This document shows positions 5,606 to 5,863 of a stretch of 5,863 bases of DNA, one piece after another. Numbering within the stretch: the first letter of the stretch is position 1; every line of letters starts with the position of its first letter. Both the position numbers and the translations under genes were made by a program. Source of the DNA: Candidatus Hydrogenedentota bacterium (GTDB lineage Bacteria > Hydrogenedentota > Hydrogenedentia > Hydrogenedentales > SLHB01); contig SKRY01000290.1 of the NCBI GenBank assembly GCA_007118235.1, positions 1 through 5,863 on the forward strand. The letters are read 5' to 3'. Below the pieces are notes generated by a model that was not told where the DNA came from, searched no databases, and saw only the letters and a program-made list of their open reading frames with translations.

Positions 5606-5863
5606 CTAGCGCCGCCAGCGCCACACGGCCAGACTGGCCAAGCCAATGCCGAGCAAACTCATCGTCGCTGGTTCGGGGACAACATGCACACTGAAGGCCA
5701 GTTGCCGGTCCACGATGTGTGGAGGATCCTGGGTCAGGTCCAGGTCGAGTACCGGCGTATTCCAGGGCGCCTGTTCTGAAGCGCGCCATCTAGCCGGCCC
5801 CGCCATCCATGAACCGCTGTCCCCAGCAAGCGCCCAGTGGACGCTGCCGGGGCCGTCGGCCGA
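5606..5863 (-). CDS. PEP-CTERM sorting-domain protein, C-terminal part (runs off window)
   Basis: The frame is open from the right edge to a TAG at 5606-5608, giving 85 visible residues of a longer protein. The C-terminus has the full tripartite PEP-CTERM signal: VPEPATM, a hydrophobic helix (SLLGIGLASLAVW) and a terminal arginine cluster (RWRR). In known systems this tail is recognised and removed by an exosortase, and the protein is released to the surface or matrix. The part before it (for example HWALAGDSGSW and TPVLDLDLTQDPP) is likely beta-rich, but I do not recognise a domain. There is an internal ATG at 5804-5806, but the frame continues upstream of it without a stop to the window edge, so that ATG is probably internal. 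The gene converges on secDF with a 147-base gap. The N-terminal signal peptide and the function lie outside the window. Confidence 0.85.
   Translation of the reverse strand, partial: SADGPGSVHWALAGDSGSWMAGPARWRASEQAPWNTPVLDLDLTQDPPHIVDRQLAFSVHVVPEPATMSLLGIGLASLAVWRWRR

Overview
The window comes from a GC-rich bacterium. It holds the conserved order tgt - yajC - secDF on the + strand. SecD and SecF are fused into one 937-residue protein. The operon is flanked by the ends of two minus-strand genes for exported proteins: the 5' end of a gene with a signal peptide on the left, and the 3' end of a PEP-CTERM protein on the right. PEP-CTERM sorting, fused SecDF, high GC and C/G-rich palindromic repeats fit an uncultivated Gram-negative lineage such as Planctomycetota, Verrucomicrobiota or Hydrogenedentota. 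That placement is an inference only; no rRNA or other marker is present.

Layout: 1-196 (-), start of a secreted protein of unrecognised family, with a near-perfect Shine-Dalgarno. 197-730, a divergent intergenic region with a sigma70-like promoter facing left (421-449), which implies a leader of about 215 nt. It also holds a sigma70-like promoter facing right (691-720), so close to tgt that the tgt mRNA should be leaderless or nearly so. 731-1855, tgt (tRNA-guanine transglycosylase). 1928-2263, yajC with a GTG start. 2264-2644, a 381-nt gap holding a composite palindromic repeat (2306-2429) and a stem-loop-rich leader for secDF. 2645-5458, secDF. 5485-5529, a strong terminator hairpin. 5606-5863 (-), the C-terminal end of a PEP-CTERM protein, convergent with secDF.

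How the genes work together: YajC and SecDF are accessory parts of the Sec translocon. SecDF uses the proton-motive force to pull exported proteins out on the far side of the membrane. Both flanking genes encode probable Sec substrates. Tgt makes queuosine-modified tRNA and is linked to yajC-secDF only by the widely conserved gene order.

The coding content is conventional and I see no clear new multi-gene system. The points most worth a second look are non-coding: the composite repeat and structured leader between yajC and secDF, the leaderless architecture of tgt, and the long leader of the left-hand gene. In the proteins, the basic C-terminal tail of SecDF stands out.
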